Numbered from the stretch's first letter, positions 1 through 9,042 are shown. The stretch is 64,000 bases of DNA from Mesorhizobium sp. WSM3862 (GCF_002294985.1 NZ_NSGE01000002.1:744001-808000); one strand, 5' to 3'. The notes: generated by a model from the letters alone, not told the origin. Made by a program: numbers and translations.

Positions 1-100
1 CGGAATCGATTTGTTTAGCCGAGCAAAATCAATGGTTTGCGGCGATTTGCCTTGAGCGTCCGGCGAAGCTATTGTCCGCCGCGATCGAAGGAGAAGCATC

Positions 101-550
101 ATGCGCGAGAAAATCGCCGAATCCATGAAGAGCGCGATGAAGGCGCAGGACAAGCATCGGCTGCCGACGCTCAGGCTGATCCAGGCCGCCATCCACGACC
201 GCGACATCGCCAATCGCGGCGCGGGCAAGCCGGCGGCGAGCGAGGAAGAGATCCTGCAGATCCTTTCCAAGATGGTGAAGCAGCGCGAAGAATCGGCCAA
301 AGCCTTCGAGGACGGCAAGCGGCCGGAACTGGCGGGGCAGGAGCGCGGCGAGATGGAGATCATCCGCGAGTTCCTGCCGGCACAGCTCGACGATGTGGCG
401 ATCACGGCGGCGGCGCGCGAGGCGATCGCGGCGACGGGTGCCGCCAGCCAGAAGGACATGGGCAAGGTGATCGGCGCGCTGAAGCAGAAATATGCCGGCC
501 AGATGGATTTCGCCAAGGCGAGCGCCATAATCAAGGGGCTGCTCCAGTAG
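101..550 (+). CDS. GatB/YqeY domain-containing protein
   Basis: A 149-residue protein of the YqeY family, related to the tail domain of the amidotransferase subunit GatB; the family is thought to have a tRNA-linked role but its function is not settled. It opens MREKIAESMKSAMK, typical of the family, followed by the conserved LRLIQAAIHDRDI stretch and the helical C-terminus with FAKASAIIKGLL. The length is usual for the family. The start is supported by an AAGGAG ribosome-binding site at 88-93, seven bases upstream. YqeY genes are often found near dnaG and rpoD; here those lie about 8.5 kb downstream. It converges with the L,D-transpeptidase gene, nine bases away. Confidence 0.93.
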   Translation: MREKIAESMKSAMKAQDKHRLPTLRLIQAAIHDRDIANRGAGKPAASEEEILQILSKMVKQREESAKAFEDGKRPELAGQERGEMEIIREFLPAQLDDVAITAAAREAIAATGAASQKDMGKVIGALKQKYAGQMDFAKASAIIKGLLQ

Positions 551-559
551 AAGACCGGC

Positions 560-1606
560 TCAGTTCTTGCAGATCGGCACCGGCTGCGGCGGCGGTGCCG
601 GATGGTCTTTCTTGTACAGCGCGATTATCGGCTCGAGGGTCTTCTTCGGCCAGAACTTCGGAGAGCCGATTTCCTTCAGGCAGGATGCGTTCCAATAGAC
701 GCCCGCAGCCGACAGCGCTTGGCCGGCGGCCTTTGCGCGCGCCACAGCGGCGATGTCGCGCGATTCAGGATAGATGTAGAGCGTGGTCGGGTTGTTCTTC
801 ACCAACGGGATGATCTGCTCGGCATCGGCCGGCGACCAGCTGGTGCAGCCATTGCTGCGGCCGCCGGCATAATTCACCAGCTTGCCGAACGGGACGAAGC
901 CGTCATGGTCGGCGTAGGAGCTGTTCGGATCTTTCCGCAGGCACATGCCCCTGAGCAAGGCTGCCGGATGGCCGCCGATCACGCGCTGCCTGGCGTTCGC
1001 CGCTTCGCCTTCGCCATCGAACTGGATGAAGGTACGCATGAACACCGCGTTCTGCGCACCGACGCGATAATAGCCCTTGAAGGACGTCTTGGTCTCGGCG
1101 GTCATGTAGGCTCCGCCTGCCGTCAGCTCCGAGTCCATCGCGTTGCCGAAGTTTTTCGCGCAACGCCTGCCATTGGAGAAATCGGCAACGCCTTTGAGAT
1201 TGCGACCGCCGCCATGGCCCGAAGAAACCGCTCGAAAGAGCTGCTTGGCCTCGCAGATGATATAGTAGCGTTGGCCAAGCACACTGTTGCCCAGGTCGCC
1301 GGGCCGCGTTGCATCCATGGCGAAGTAGCAGGGGTTGCTGACCGAACCTTCACTGACCTTCTTCTGGTAGAGGGCGCGCGCCCGCTCCAGCACGACCTGC
1401 GAGATCTGACCTTCGTTGTCGCCGACATGGCGCTGCAGCCAGTCCGGAATGTTCGATGGGCGCAACGCCGCGAACGAGCCGACCGATGCCGTCAGAGCGG
1501 CGAGGACGAAGAGGACGGCGGCACCAAGCGGAACAGATATCAACCGCACCGGATTAATCCCCCCTCGAACTGGTATCGCTTGTGGTGAATCACCTGCGCC
1601 AATCAT
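560..1606 (-). CDS. L,D-transpeptidase (YkuD_2-type murein transpeptidase)
   Basis: Predicted envelope enzyme that forms or exchanges peptide cross-links in peptidoglycan through a catalytic cysteine. From the start at 1606 (348 residues) there is one hydrophobic segment at residues 18-46, a signal anchor or signal peptide, then a catalytic domain with SSGHGGG near 128, a central block ending in YMTAETKTSFKGYYR, and GRSNGCTSW with the likely nucleophile Cys254. These motifs match the murein L,D-transpeptidase catalytic family rather than classical YkuD proteins. The open frame runs upstream to 1765, but those residues are unlike a signal sequence, so the later ATG is preferred. The C-terminus is proline-rich. 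Confidence 0.85.
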   Translation of the reverse strand: MIGAGDSPQAIPVRGGINPVRLISVPLGAAVLFVLAALTASVGSFAALRPSNIPDWLQRHVGDNEGQISQVVLERARALYQKKVSEGSVSNPCYFAMDATRPGDLGNSVLGQRYYIICEAKQLFRAVSSGHGGGRNLKGVADFSNGRRCAKNFGNAMDSELTAGGAYMTAETKTSFKGYYRVGAQNAVFMRTFIQFDGEGEAANARQRVIGGHPAALLRGMCLRKDPNSSYADHDGFVPFGKLVNYAGGRSNGCTSWSPADAEQIIPLVKNNPTTLYIYPESRDIAAVARAKAAGQALSAAGVYWNASCLKEIGSPKFWPKKTLEPIIALYKKDHPAPPPQPVPICKN

Positions 1607-1841
1607 AAGAGCATAGCGCCGATGGGCGAAACACTTCTTGTCTAGTGCGATCTGCCGAAGCTGGCGCATCTGCGATTTTCGACAGGCAAGAAGTTGGCTA
1701 CTATCTGATTCCGGCGCGCCCACGCCTCCTCCCTCCGTTGGGAAAGCATCGTTCATGCAGGGCATTCGATCGCTAAACCGACTGTTCGAGCATCGGCATA
1801 AGGAGGGATTGCGAAGACTGCTCGCAATAGGAGGTTTTTTG

Positions 1842-2552
1842 ATGCGGCTTTCCGCACCCGTCTATCATCTGAAGCGCCAGGCGAGGTTGCTGTCGCGCAA
1901 GGAAAATGTTCCCCTTCATGAGGCGCTTGACCGCATGGCCTTCAAGGAAGGCTTTGGCAGTTGGAGCCTGCTTGCGGCGAAAGCCGCCGAGGCCGCACCC
2001 GCCGGGAGGCTGCTGGCGCAACTGATACCCGGCGACATGGTCCTCGTGGCGGCCCGGCCGGGTCAGGGCAAGACGCTGATGAGCCTCGAACTCGCCGTGG
2101 CGGCCATGAAGCAGGGCAGTCGCGCCGTATTCTTCACCCTGGAATACATGCATGCCGATATCCTCGACCGGTTCCGCGACATCGGCGTCGACCCTGCCGT
2201 TTTCGACCATCTGTTCGAGTTCGACAATTCCGACGCCATCAGCGCCGCCTACATCATCGAGGCGTTGGGGTCGGCGCCGCGCGGCACGCTGGCGGTGATC
2301 GACTATCTGCAACTGCTCGACCAGAAGCGCGAGGATCCCGAGCTCATGGTCCAGATACGCGCCTTGAGATCATTTGCCCGGGAACGCGGGCTGGTGCTGG
2401 TCTTCATCTCCCAGGTCGACCGGTCATACGATGCGTCCAGGAAGCCTTTTCCCGACCTTGACGATGTCCGGCTGCCGAACCCACTCGATTTATCGCTCTT
2501 CGACAAGATGTGCTTCCTCAACAAGGGCGAAATCCGCTTTCAGTCAGCTTGA
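1842..2552 (+). CDS. stand-alone DnaB-like/RecA-fold ATPase
   Basis: A 236-residue P-loop ATPase related to the C-terminal motor domain of replicative helicase DnaB and to KaiC/RadA proteins. Walker A is ARPGQGKT at residues 71-78 and Walker B is VIDYLQLLD around 152-160, close to the DnaB version. A short N-terminal helical stretch (residues 8-42, HEALDRMAFKEGFGSW) precedes it; the primase-interacting N-terminal domain of DnaB is absent. The start at 1842 is chosen because AGGAGG lies at 1829-1834, seven bases upstream; the frame is open back to 1638 without a better start. No partner gene shows its role. A helicase or a clamp-type ATPase are both possible. Confidence 0.75.
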   Translation: MRLSAPVYHLKRQARLLSRKENVPLHEALDRMAFKEGFGSWSLLAAKAAEAAPAGRLLAQLIPGDMVLVAARPGQGKTLMSLELAVAAMKQGSRAVFFTLEYMHADILDRFRDIGVDPAVFDHLFEFDNSDAISAAYIIEALGSAPRGTLAVIDYLQLLDQKREDPELMVQIRALRSFARERGLVLVFISQVDRSYDASRKPFPDLDDVRLPNPLDLSLFDKMCFLNKGEIRFQSA

Positions 2553-2604
2553 GGGCGATCCTGACCGGGGCTATGCCTGCCGATCTCGCAAAGGACACGG
2601 CTTC

Positions 2605-3162
2605 ATGGTCGAACTCGTCAAACCAGCGCTCGAGCATCTGCCATCCTACAAGGCGGCGCTGGAGCGCGGCTGGTCGCCGGACAATGTGCGGCTGCTGGAG
2701 GCTACGCGCGAGCAGCTCGAGGCCATTGAAGAAGATCCGGTGGCATTTCTCGCCGATCTGGACGACCCCGAGGCGAAAGGGTCGCCGATCGCGCTGCCGG
2801 ACGGCACGACAGTGCCGCGTCTGCCGGGCTTCCGGCGCTGGATCTGGGACGGCGAGGCCGCCGGCTCGATCGGGCTTCGCTGGCAGAAGGGCACGTCGGC
2901 GCTGCCGCCGCACGTGCTCGGCCACATCGGCTATGCCGTGATGCCATGGAAGAAGGGGCGCGGCTATGCCACCGAAGCGCTGCGGCTGATGCTTCACGAG
3001 GCAAGGGCGGTCGGTCTCGACTATGTCGAGATCACCACCGATCTCGACAATCTTGCATCCCAGAAGGTGGTGCTCGCCAATGGCGGCATTCTCGTCGGGC
3101 GGTTCGCCAAAGTCGCCGCCTATGGTGGCGCGGAGAGCCTCAAGTACCGGATCGACCTTTAG
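2605..3162 (+). CDS. GNAT-family N-acetyltransferase
   Basis: A 185-residue protein with the RimJ/RimL-like GNAT layout: IGLRWQKG (beta strand near residue 91), then HIGYAVMPWKKGRGYATEAL, which holds the acetyl-CoA pyrophosphate-binding loop, and a late SQKVVLANGG segment, typical of acetyltransferases acting on amino groups. The substrate cannot be told. The start at 2605 gives the normal family N-terminus (MVELVKPALEHLPSYKAAL); the frame stays open upstream but overlaps the DnaB-like gene. It lies 52 bases after that gene and may be co-transcribed with it. Confidence 0.85.
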   Translation: MVELVKPALEHLPSYKAALERGWSPDNVRLLEATREQLEAIEEDPVAFLADLDDPEAKGSPIALPDGTTVPRLPGFRRWIWDGEAAGSIGLRWQKGTSALPPHVLGHIGYAVMPWKKGRGYATEALRLMLHEARAVGLDYVEITTDLDNLASQKVVLANGGILVGRFAKVAAYGGAESLKYRIDL

Positions 3163-3189
3163 GTCTCAAGGCAAGCGAACTTGAGAACC

Positions 3190-3573
3190 TTATTCGCCGG
3201 GCCTGGCCAGTCTTCCTTCTGCGGCCTTGTAGTAGAACTGGCTCGCGACAAGCCAGCCTTTCAGCGGCCTGAGCGGCGGAATGCAGGTCGCAAGGATGAT
3301 CGGCACCGAAACGAAGGCGTGGAACCACATGGATGGCTCGAACGTCACCTGCGCCCAGACGGCGAACAGGACGGAGGGCACGCAGGCAAAGCAGATGACG
3401 AAGAAGGCGGGTCCGTCGGCCGGATCGGCAAAAGAATAGTTGAGCCCGCAGACTTCGCATTTCGGCGCCAGCTTCAGAAATCCGTCGAACAGCCGGCCCT
3501 CTCCGCAACGCGGGCATCGCCCGCGGATGCCGATCCGCCAGGGTTCGAGGTGGGGATAGTGCGCGTCGTGCAT
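3190..3573 (-). CDS. DUF983 family membrane protein
   Basis: A 127-residue protein of the DUF983 family, function unknown. The N-terminus holds a zinc-ribbon, CPRCGEG followed about 15 residues later by CEVCG, and then two hydrophobic segments (FFVICFACVPSVLFAVWA and FVSVPIILATC) that should span the inner membrane. The family is common in Alphaproteobacteria, often near cytochrome oxidase assembly genes, but no such genes are here. The start at 3573 is preferred over 3579 or 3621 because GGAG sits eight bases upstream. The gene diverges from the MocR regulator and its upstream region contains that regulator's likely operator. Confidence 0.85.
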   Translation of the reverse strand: MHDAHYPHLEPWRIGIRGRCPRCGEGRLFDGFLKLAPKCEVCGLNYSFADPADGPAFFVICFACVPSVLFAVWAQVTFEPSMWFHAFVSVPIILATCIPPLRPLKGWLVASQFYYKAAEGRLARPGE

Positions 3574-3641
3574 GGTCATCACTCCAGGACCTCGCATGCA
3601 TTCGATCGGCCTTGAGGTCACGCATACATACTAATATGATT

Positions 3642-3657
3642 ATTGTATGCATACAAT
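3642..3657. promoter_or_regulatory. palindromic operator, likely of the MocR regulator
   Basis: A perfect 16-base palindrome, ATTGTATGCATACAAT, lies in the divergent intergenic region between the DUF983 gene and the MocR-type regulator, 28 bases before the regulator's start. Related half-site sequences occur on each side (GCATACATAC at 3622-3631 and ATGTATGG at 3666-3673). MocR proteins usually bind sites next to their own gene, so self-control and control of a neighbour are likely. The binding itself is inferred. Confidence 0.65.
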
Positions 3658-3684
3658 GCGACAAAATGTATGGATACCGGTGGC

Positions 3685-5061
3685 ATGAACAGTGAAGGGG
3701 ACCTCAGCTGGCTTTCTCCCTTGGCGGAAGACTCACGACCGCTCTATCTCAAGATCGTCGAGGCGCTTGCGGCTGCCCGCTCGATCGGGCGGCTGCAACC
3801 GGGGGACAGGCTGCCGCCGCAGCGAGAGCTTGCCCGCTTCCTTGGCGTGGATCTGACCACGGTCACCCGGGCGTTCACCGAAGCCCGCCGCAGGAACCTG
3901 ATCGATGCAACGACCGGTCGCGGCACCTTCGTCACCCCCGGCGAGCCGGAAGAGCCGATCCTCGATCTGAGCATGAACATTCCGCCGGCGCCTTCGGGCC
4001 TCAGCCTGCCGGCATTGATCCGGAGTGGCATCGAGGGACTGCTCAAACGTTCCAGCGCCGAAGCACTGCTTTCCTACCATCCCGGCCCGGGTTCTCCCGC
4101 CGAACGCGCCGCTGGCTCGTTTTGGCTTGCCACAGCCGGCGACAGGTTGCCTGTCGAGCGCGTTGCTGTTGGTTCGGGGGCGCAGGCGCTGCTCGCCGCC
4201 GTCCTTCTGTCGCAAACCCGCGAGGGCGATACGATCCTCACGGACGCGCTGACCTATCCCGGCCTGATCGAGCTGGCGCAGGCCACGGGGCGAAAGCTGG
4301 CTGGGGCGGGCCGCGACGATGACGGCATGCGCCCCGACTATCTGGAGGAAGCGGCGCGACGATACGGCGCCCGCGTTCTCTATCTCAACGCGACACTTCA
4401 CAATCCGACCACGCTCACCATGCCGGCGGGCCGGCGCCGGGACCTGGTTCGGATGGCGGGCAGGCTTGGCCTGGTGATCGTCGAGGACGATCCCTACAGT
4501 CCACTGCAGACCACTTCACCGCCAGCCTTCCTCAGCCTGGCGCCGGAGCGGACATTCCATGTGGCTACATTGGCGAAATGCATCTCGCCATTTCTGCGCA
4601 CGGCGTTCCTGGCGGCGCCTGACGTGAAATCCGTCGAGCGGATCGCGGCGACAATCCGGGGCACCACCATGATGGCGCCGCCGCTGATGACGGGGCTCGC
4701 CTGCGAGTGGGTGCGAAGCGGCCTGGCCGGCGAGATCACCGCCGCGGTGCGTGCCGAAGCAGAGGCCAGGCAGACGATCGCGCGCAAGATCCTGCCGGCC
4801 GGTTTCGCCTCGACGGAATCAAGCCTGCATCTTTGGTATCCGCTGGATGCGCGATTGTGTTCATCGGATATCGCCGAGATCGCACGCCGTCGCGGATTGG
4901 CCCTCAGCCCGGCGGAAGAGTTCTCCGTCGTGCCCAGTGCCGCTGATGGCTTGCGGCTGGCGTTGGGTGCCGCATCCAGTCACGAAAGGCTGGAGGAGGG
5001 GCTTCACAGTTTGGTGTCGATCCTGTCGGGCGGCTCTGGCTCCTTGCGTCCTCACGTCTGA
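3685..5061 (+). CDS. MocR-type GntR/aminotransferase-like transcriptional regulator
   Basis: A 458-residue regulator with an N-terminal winged helix of the GntR type (residues about 15-80: LYLKIVEALAAA, GDRLPPQRELARFLGV, TVTRAFTEARRRNLI) joined to a PLP-dependent fold-type I aminotransferase-like domain. The aminotransferase part holds the YLNATLHNPTT and VIVEDDPYSPL motifs and the likely PLP-binding lysine in TLAKCISPFLR. Such MdcR/PdxR/MocR proteins sense PLP or an amino compound. The ATG at 3685 is preferred; an earlier in-frame ATG at 3643 lies inside the operator palindrome. It is convergent with the MFS exporter gene, which is a plausible target. Confidence 0.88.
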   Translation: MNSEGDLSWLSPLAEDSRPLYLKIVEALAAARSIGRLQPGDRLPPQRELARFLGVDLTTVTRAFTEARRRNLIDATTGRGTFVTPGEPEEPILDLSMNIPPAPSGLSLPALIRSGIEGLLKRSSAEALLSYHPGPGSPAERAAGSFWLATAGDRLPVERVAVGSGAQALLAAVLLSQTREGDTILTDALTYPGLIELAQATGRKLAGAGRDDDGMRPDYLEEAARRYGARVLYLNATLHNPTTLTMPAGRRRDLVRMAGRLGLVIVEDDPYSPLQTTSPPAFLSLAPERTFHVATLAKCISPFLRTAFLAAPDVKSVERIAATIRGTTMMAPPLMTGLACEWVRSGLAGEITAAVRAEAEARQTIARKILPAGFASTESSLHLWYPLDARLCSSDIAEIARRRGLALSPAEEFSVVPSAADGLRLALGAASSHERLEEGLHSLVSILSGGSGSLRPHV

Positions 5062-5086
5062 GGCGGCAGAGCGCCACGCCGAGGCT

Positions 5087-6268
5087 CTATTCCGCCGCAG
5101 CCGGCAACGGCGGCGTCGCTCGGGTGCGCGATTCCCAAGCCTGCGAGGCAAGCGCGACCGCCACGGCCACCAGCATGGCAAACGCGCCGGCGACCGGCAG
5201 GCTGCGATAGCCAAGACCGGCATTGAGCATCGCAGCGCCCAGCGAGGCGGCGAGCGCGATGCCGACATTGAAGCCCGAGGGAATCAACGACGAGGCAAGG
5301 TTCGACGCATCTGCCGTCCAGGCCAGGATCCGGGTCTGGATCGGCGCGCCGATGGCGAAGTTGAGGCCGCCCCATATGACGATCGCGACGATCATCGGCA
5401 CCGGGTAGGGACTGACCGCATAGATGACGCCAAGCATTACCGCCTGCAGGAAAAGCATGGCGATCAGCGACGGCATCAGCTTCCAGTCGGCAAGCTTGCC
5501 GCCCAAGAGAACGCCGATCGTCGCGCCGACGCCGTTGAGCAGCAGCACAAACGGGATCAGGCTTTCGTGGAGGCCGGTGACTTCGAGCAGCGTCGGCGTG
5601 ATGTAGGTGAAGAGGCCGAACTGGCCGATCATCAACATCAGCATCAGGATGAGCGAGGTCCAGACCTGCTGACGCCCCAACACGCGCACCTCGCGCGCGA
5701 GGCCGGCGGGTCGGTTGGCGGCGCCTGCCGTGCGGGGCAGCAGCGCAAGCATGGCAACGATCGCGATGACGCCCAGCGCGCACATCACCCAGAAGGTCGC
5801 CCGCCAGCCCCAGAGACCGCCGATCGCGGTGCCGGCCGGAACGCCGATAACATTGGAGACGGTCAATCCAGAGAGGATGACCGCGACCGCCCGGCCGCGC
5901 TGGTCCTCGCGCACCAGGCCGACCGCGACCACCATGGCGACGCCGAAATAGCAGCCATGCGCCACTGCAGTGGCAATGCGCAGGAGAAGCATCGAGGTGA
6001 AATCGGGCGCCAGCGCGCATGCGGCCTGGCCAAGAGTGAAGGCAATGGTCAGGGCGATGAGCAGCGACTTTCGCGAGACCCTGCTGGTTGCGAGCGCCAG
6101 GAGCGGACCACCAATGGCGATGCCGCAGGCATAGCCGGAGACGAGATAGCCGGCGGTGGGCACGGAAACACCCAGACCCTGCGCTACCTCCGGCAGCACG
6201 CCGGCGATGACGAACTCAGTCGTGCCGAAAGCGAAGGCGGCAATGAACAGGGCAATGAGGGGCAGCAT
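5087..6268 (-). CDS. MFS exporter, AraJ/YdhP-like
   Basis: A 393-residue major facilitator with about 12 membrane segments and no large extra domains. The start (MLPLIALFIAAFAFGTTEF, then GVLPEVAQGLGVSVPTAGYL) is the signature of the AraJ/YdeA/YdhP group of drug:H+ antiporter-1 type exporters, which export sugars, purine ribonucleosides or drugs; the substrate cannot be told from sequence. Motif A-like residues appear after TM2 (TSRVSRKSLLI). The gene is alone on its strand, with the convergent MocR regulator downstream. Confidence 0.88.
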   Translation of the reverse strand: MLPLIALFIAAFAFGTTEFVIAGVLPEVAQGLGVSVPTAGYLVSGYACGIAIGGPLLALATSRVSRKSLLIALTIAFTLGQAACALAPDFTSMLLLRIATAVAHGCYFGVAMVVAVGLVREDQRGRAVAVILSGLTVSNVIGVPAGTAIGGLWGWRATFWVMCALGVIAIVAMLALLPRTAGAANRPAGLAREVRVLGRQQVWTSLILMLMLMIGQFGLFTYITPTLLEVTGLHESLIPFVLLLNGVGATIGVLLGGKLADWKLMPSLIAMLFLQAVMLGVIYAVSPYPVPMIVAIVIWGGLNFAIGAPIQTRILAWTADASNLASSLIPSGFNVGIALAASLGAAMLNAGLGYRSLPVAGAFAMLVAVAVALASQAWESRTRATPPLPAAAE

Positions 6269-6513
6269 GGCGCGGACAGCGATCCTGAATGAGCTGGCCT
6301 CAAACCATGGATGGACGCTGCGGGCAATGCAGAAATTGTCGATGCCGCTTTAGGTTTTCTTGACCGGGTTGGGCAGTGGTCCCGCCTAAACGAGCACAAG
6401 GCCCTCTTCGTGCCGTGAGGACGCCTAGTCCGAGCCGTCTGTCAATCTCACCGTCACCTAGCCGACGGCGAGGATCAGCAAAGGCTAATTTTGTGCGGGC
6501 CGGTCGGTCGATG

Positions 6514-8178
6514 CTAGCTCGCCTTCAGCCGCGAGCCGCCGAGCAGCCCGCGCTCCTCCAGCACCGGGTAGGCCATGGAGGCGAGCAGCGAATTGATCTG
6601 CTTGAGGTCGCGGATGGTGTCGAGATGGATCGAACTGGTCTCGACGCTTTTCGCGGTCCCGTCGCGCAGCCGCACGAAGTGGCTGGCGCTGGTCTCTTTC
6701 TCGCGCTCGCGCAGCAGGTCCTTCTCGAGCACCAACTGGCGGGCGGTTTCCGGGTCGCGCGAGACCAGCACGTTGAAGGCAAGCCGCGCATTGGCCAGAA
6801 CCGAGGCATGGAAAGCGCAAAGCTCGCGCCAGCCCTCGGGCGTGAATTCCAGCCCGCGCTCCAGCTTCTTCCTGACATGCACAAGCATGTTGCGCACGAT
6901 GATGTCGCCGACCTGCTCCAGCTTAACGCAGGCGCCGATCAGTTCCTGGCAGCGCAGCGCCTCGTCCTCGCTCAGGGGGTTCTTGGTGACCTTGGCCAGA
7001 TAGAGCTTGATCGCGGCGTGCTTCTGGTCGACCCGGTCGTCGAGCGCGGCCAGCGCCTTGATCTTGCCGGCGTCGGCGCTTTCATAGAGCTCGATGATCC
7101 GCTTCAGCATGATCTCGACCGTCTCGCAGACCCGGACCACCTCGCGCGTGGCGTTGGCCAAGGCCTGGCTTGGCGTGTCGAGCGCGCTCTCGTTCAGCGC
7201 CGACAGTTCGACCACGTCGAGCGCTGCCGCCGGTTCGGGCTTAGTACCGAGCGCCACGATCTTCTGCGAAGCGCGATAGACGAGGCCGGCGAGCGGCAGC
7301 CCGGCAAGCAGGATGATCACGTTGAACAGGATATGGGCGTTGACGATCTGGCCGGAGGCCGTCGTGCCGAGGAAGGAGAAGTGCGGTCTGAAAATCATGA
7401 ACAGGATCAGCATCACGAGCGAGCCAAGCCCGCGCATCAGAAGATTGCCGATCGGCACGATGCGGACTTCCGCCGCTGCCGAGCGGGTGAGCATCGGCGC
7501 GATGATCGAGGAACCGAGATTGACGCCCAGGATCAGGACGACGCCGAGCTCCGGAGTGATCAAACCCCGGCCGGCGAGCGTGGCCATGAGCAGGACCGCC
7601 GCGATGCTCGACTGGAACAGCCAGGTGATCAGTGCCGCCAGCAGGTAGGAGCTGATCGCATCGCCGGAGAAGTAGTCGATGATGACCGGCATGAGCTGGC
7701 TGTCGCGCAACGGCTCGGAAGCTTGGCCGATCATCTCCAGCGACAGGATCAGAAGGCCGATGCCGACAAGGATGCGGCCGGTCTGACGCCAATCGCGGCG
7801 CTCGGTGGCCATGAACATGATGGTTCCTGCGACCAGGCACAACGGCACCACGAGCGACAGATCAAAGGTAAGAAGCTTCGCGACCAAGGCCGAGCCGATC
7901 TCGGCGCCGCGCACGGCAAGCTGCCCGGCGGCGCCCGACACGATGCCGGCGCCGGCGAAGGAGCCGACCAGCAGCGTGACGGCGGTTGAACTCTGCAGCG
8001 CGATCGCGAGGCCACAGCCGGCCAGCACCGCCATCAGCGGCTTGCGCATGGTGGCGCGCAGCCTGTGACGCAGCACATCGCCATAGGCGCGCTCGACACC
8101 GGTTTTTACCATGCGGGTGGCGAACAGCATCAGCGCCACTGCGCCGGCAAGGTGCAGAAGGACAACGGATCCGCTCAT
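6514..8178 (-). CDS. Na+/phosphate symporter family protein with PhoU domain
   Basis: A 554-residue inner-membrane transporter of the NptA/YjbB family. The first half has the two inverted Na/Pi repeats marked by glutamine- and serine-rich motifs (ALQSSTAVTLLVGSFAG and WLFQSSIAAVLLMATLAG), and the C-terminal 200 residues are helical and PhoU-like (ANATREVVRVCETVEIML). Such proteins move phosphate with sodium, in bacteria often outward. The start at 8178 (MSGSVVLLHLAGAVALML) matches the family; the frame is open to 8376 but the extra residues are not membrane-like. No pst or pho genes are adjacent and no clear Pho box was seen upstream. Confidence 0.9.
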   Translation of the reverse strand: MSGSVVLLHLAGAVALMLFATRMVKTGVERAYGDVLRHRLRATMRKPLMAVLAGCGLAIALQSSTAVTLLVGSFAGAGIVSGAAGQLAVRGAEIGSALVAKLLTFDLSLVVPLCLVAGTIMFMATERRDWRQTGRILVGIGLLILSLEMIGQASEPLRDSQLMPVIIDYFSGDAISSYLLAALITWLFQSSIAAVLLMATLAGRGLITPELGVVLILGVNLGSSIIAPMLTRSAAAEVRIVPIGNLLMRGLGSLVMLILFMIFRPHFSFLGTTASGQIVNAHILFNVIILLAGLPLAGLVYRASQKIVALGTKPEPAAALDVVELSALNESALDTPSQALANATREVVRVCETVEIMLKRIIELYESADAGKIKALAALDDRVDQKHAAIKLYLAKVTKNPLSEDEALRCQELIGACVKLEQVGDIIVRNMLVHVRKKLERGLEFTPEGWRELCAFHASVLANARLAFNVLVSRDPETARQLVLEKDLLREREKETSASHFVRLRDGTAKSVETSSIHLDTIRDLKQINSLLASMAYPVLEERGLLGGSRLKAS

Positions 8179-8541
8179 GCCGAGCCTCGCAACGAGGCGG
8201 CCAGGAAGCGGAAAAAGGTGCGAATCGCAAGCATTTCGAAGGTCGAGACTAAAGCAGTTTACATTAGCCGGATAATAAATTTTACCCGATTCGGCCGACA
8301 TTCGGCACACGACGGCGTGTGTCGGAAATGGATAGAAGGTGCTTTGGTTGCAGATCGCGGTCGGACAGGGCGGCAAATGTCGCGTCGACGCGAAGCCTGG
8401 GCTTGAACCGGTTTCTGTAAATTGGTGAAGCTGCTTGTGTAAGCGACGGAGATCATTACGGAATTGTAACCAAAGTGTTCAGTTTCGGTTCATGCCAGCC
8501 GGAATATCTCCTTGCCTATCGACAACCAAGGAGCACTGACC
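8179..8541. other. intergenic region between the Na/phosphate symporter and the RcnB-like gene
   Basis: These 363 bases hold the start regions of two divergent genes. The middle (about 8255-8290) is clearly richer in A and T than its surroundings and could be the promoter of the symporter gene. AAGGAG at 8528-8533 is the ribosome-binding site of the RcnB-like gene. I saw no conserved coding frame, no terminator and no recognisable regulatory palindrome here. Confidence 0.5.
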
Positions 8542-8904
8542 ATGAAACGTCTCATACTTTCCACCGTGACCGCCGCGATGCTGGCTGCTTCGGCCTTTTC
8601 GGGCCAGGCCGCGCCGCTCGTTCAGCCGAGCCCGCCGCAGTCGACCTACACACAGGTCGACTGGCAGAAGCCGGGCCGGCATGTCGAGAAGCGCGTCGTG
8701 AAGAAGAAGGTCGTGGTGAAGCGCAGCCATTGGCGCAATGGGCAGAAGTATTCCAGCTGGAAGCGCCATCAGGCGGTTCGCGACTGGCACCGTTATGGGC
8801 TGCGCCGTCCCGGCCCCGGCCAGGAGTGGATTCGCGTCGGCAACGACTACCTCTTGGTCAGCATCGTCTCCGGTATCATCTTCGGCGCGATCGCCGCGCA
8901 CTGA
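8542..8904 (+). CDS. RcnB-like small periplasmic protein
   Basis: A 120-residue exported protein: signal peptide with a cleavage site near residue 23 (MKRLILSTVTAAMLAASAFS, then GQAA), a lysine/arginine-rich middle (VEKRVVKKKVVVKRSHW), and a C-terminal block with RHQAVRDWHRYGLRRPGPGQEWIRVGNDYLLV that matches the RcnB family (periplasmic nickel/cobalt homeostasis in enterics). Such proteins are abundant in rhizobia and their roles there are mostly unknown. AAGGAG at 8528-8533 supports the start. A strong terminator follows directly, so it is a single-gene unit. Confidence 0.8.
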   Translation: MKRLILSTVTAAMLAASAFSGQAAPLVQPSPPQSTYTQVDWQKPGRHVEKRVVKKKVVVKRSHWRNGQKYSSWKRHQAVRDWHRYGLRRPGPGQEWIRVGNDYLLVSIVSGIIFGAIAAH

Positions 8905-8928
8905 GCGGGGAATGGTCCGAAAGACGGG

Positions 8929-8956
8929 AAGGCGGCCGCGCGGCCGCCTTCTTTTT
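8929..8956 (+). terminator. rho-independent terminator after the RcnB-like gene
   Basis: A perfect 22-base inverted repeat with 11-base arms starting AAGGCGGCCGC (8929-8950) is followed by CTTTTT. It lies 24 bases after the stop codon of the RcnB-like gene and separates that gene from dnaG. Confidence 0.85.
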
Positions 8957-9042
8957 GTCTGTGAAAAGCGGGTACGATCGGGCTTATCGAGTCGTCGCGC
9001 CCAAGCTGCTTGATTATATGGAGGGTAAACGAGCCTTTCCCG

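Noticed and set aside
3643..3684. Longer N-terminus of the MocR regulator from the ATG at 3643
   Set aside because: That ATG lies within the 16-base operator palindrome and adds residues unlike the family; the ATG at 3685 is better.
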